DNA from: Actinidia chinensis
Taxonomy: Eukaryota; Streptophyta; Magnoliopsida; Ericales; Actinidiaceae
DNA: 15,000 nt
NCBI GenBank assembly: GCA_009663005.1
Contig: VIGQ01000512.1
Span: forward strand, 2,501-17,500
Direction of reading: 5' to 3'
Shown: piece after piece, positions 14,976-15,000 of the stretch
Position numbering within the stretch: the stretch's first letter is position 1
Layout: each line of letters begins with the position of its first letter
Translations under genes and position numbers: made by a program
Notes under the pieces: model-generated
Told to the model about the DNA's origin: nothing
Seen by the model: the letters and a program-made list of their open reading frames with translations, nothing else
The model's database searches: none

Positions 14976-15000
14976 AAAAAAATACTCTCATACCAAAAAA

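Noticed and set aside
1..15000. CRISPR array, bacterial operon or phage-like system
   Set aside because: No spaced identical repeats, ribosome-binding sites or prokaryotic gene packing occur. Introns, MITEs and LTRs mark plant nuclear DNA.

Overview
The window is AT-rich plant nuclear DNA. The evidence is a plant-type intron, TATA box and poly(A) signal, a BURP-domain gene remnant (a plant-specific family), Copia-type LTRs, several MITE-like elements and many decayed repeats. A woody or other eudicot is likely, but the species cannot be named from this sequence. No intact protein-coding gene is supported. The long open frames elsewhere are antisense shadows or low-complexity readings.

The one recognisable gene is a broken RD22/USP-like BURP gene on the + strand. 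Its 5' end is at 3675-4010: TATA box, leader, a 13-codon signal-peptide exon, a 102-bp intron, and the start of exon 2 with the family's YWKSVLPNTP segment. Its 3' end is at about 6021-6216, carrying the last two CH pairs of the BURP domain and the VWVPK-stop end, followed by a 3' UTR with AATAAA at 6535. Both parts carry frameshifts. The 2 kb between them holds a Tourist-like MITE, a TA-flanked MITE, another possible small element, a 515-bp Copia solo LTR and a perfect hairpin, but no central BURP domain. A second, smaller leader/exon-1 fragment of the same family lies at 2258-2345 and lacks its start codon.

Region by region: 1-1075 holds degraded gene-like sequence of unknown identity. 1274-1472 is a short Copia-type 3' LTR. 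1473-3676 (block I) is a dispersed repeat (R1) followed by two tandem copies (A, B) of a hAT-MITE-like repeat, ending at the BURP promoter. 3675-6540 is the BURP pseudogene. 6541-8517 is intergenic with small repeats. 8518-12520 (block II) is a second R1 copy followed by two more copies (C, D) of the same downstream repeat, so it is an old duplicate of block I. Block II is enlarged by a 1.46-kb foldback element at 9918-11380 whose arms are inverted arrays of units of about 105 bp. 12521-13550 is AT-rich intergenic. From 13561 to 14975 the composition changes abruptly to pyrimidine- and GC-rich sequence behind a TATA motif. This may be the promoter and leader of a gene running off the right edge, or poorly resolved sequence.

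The strongest observations are the split BURP pseudogene, the foldback element with its paralogous empty site, and the block I/block II duplication.
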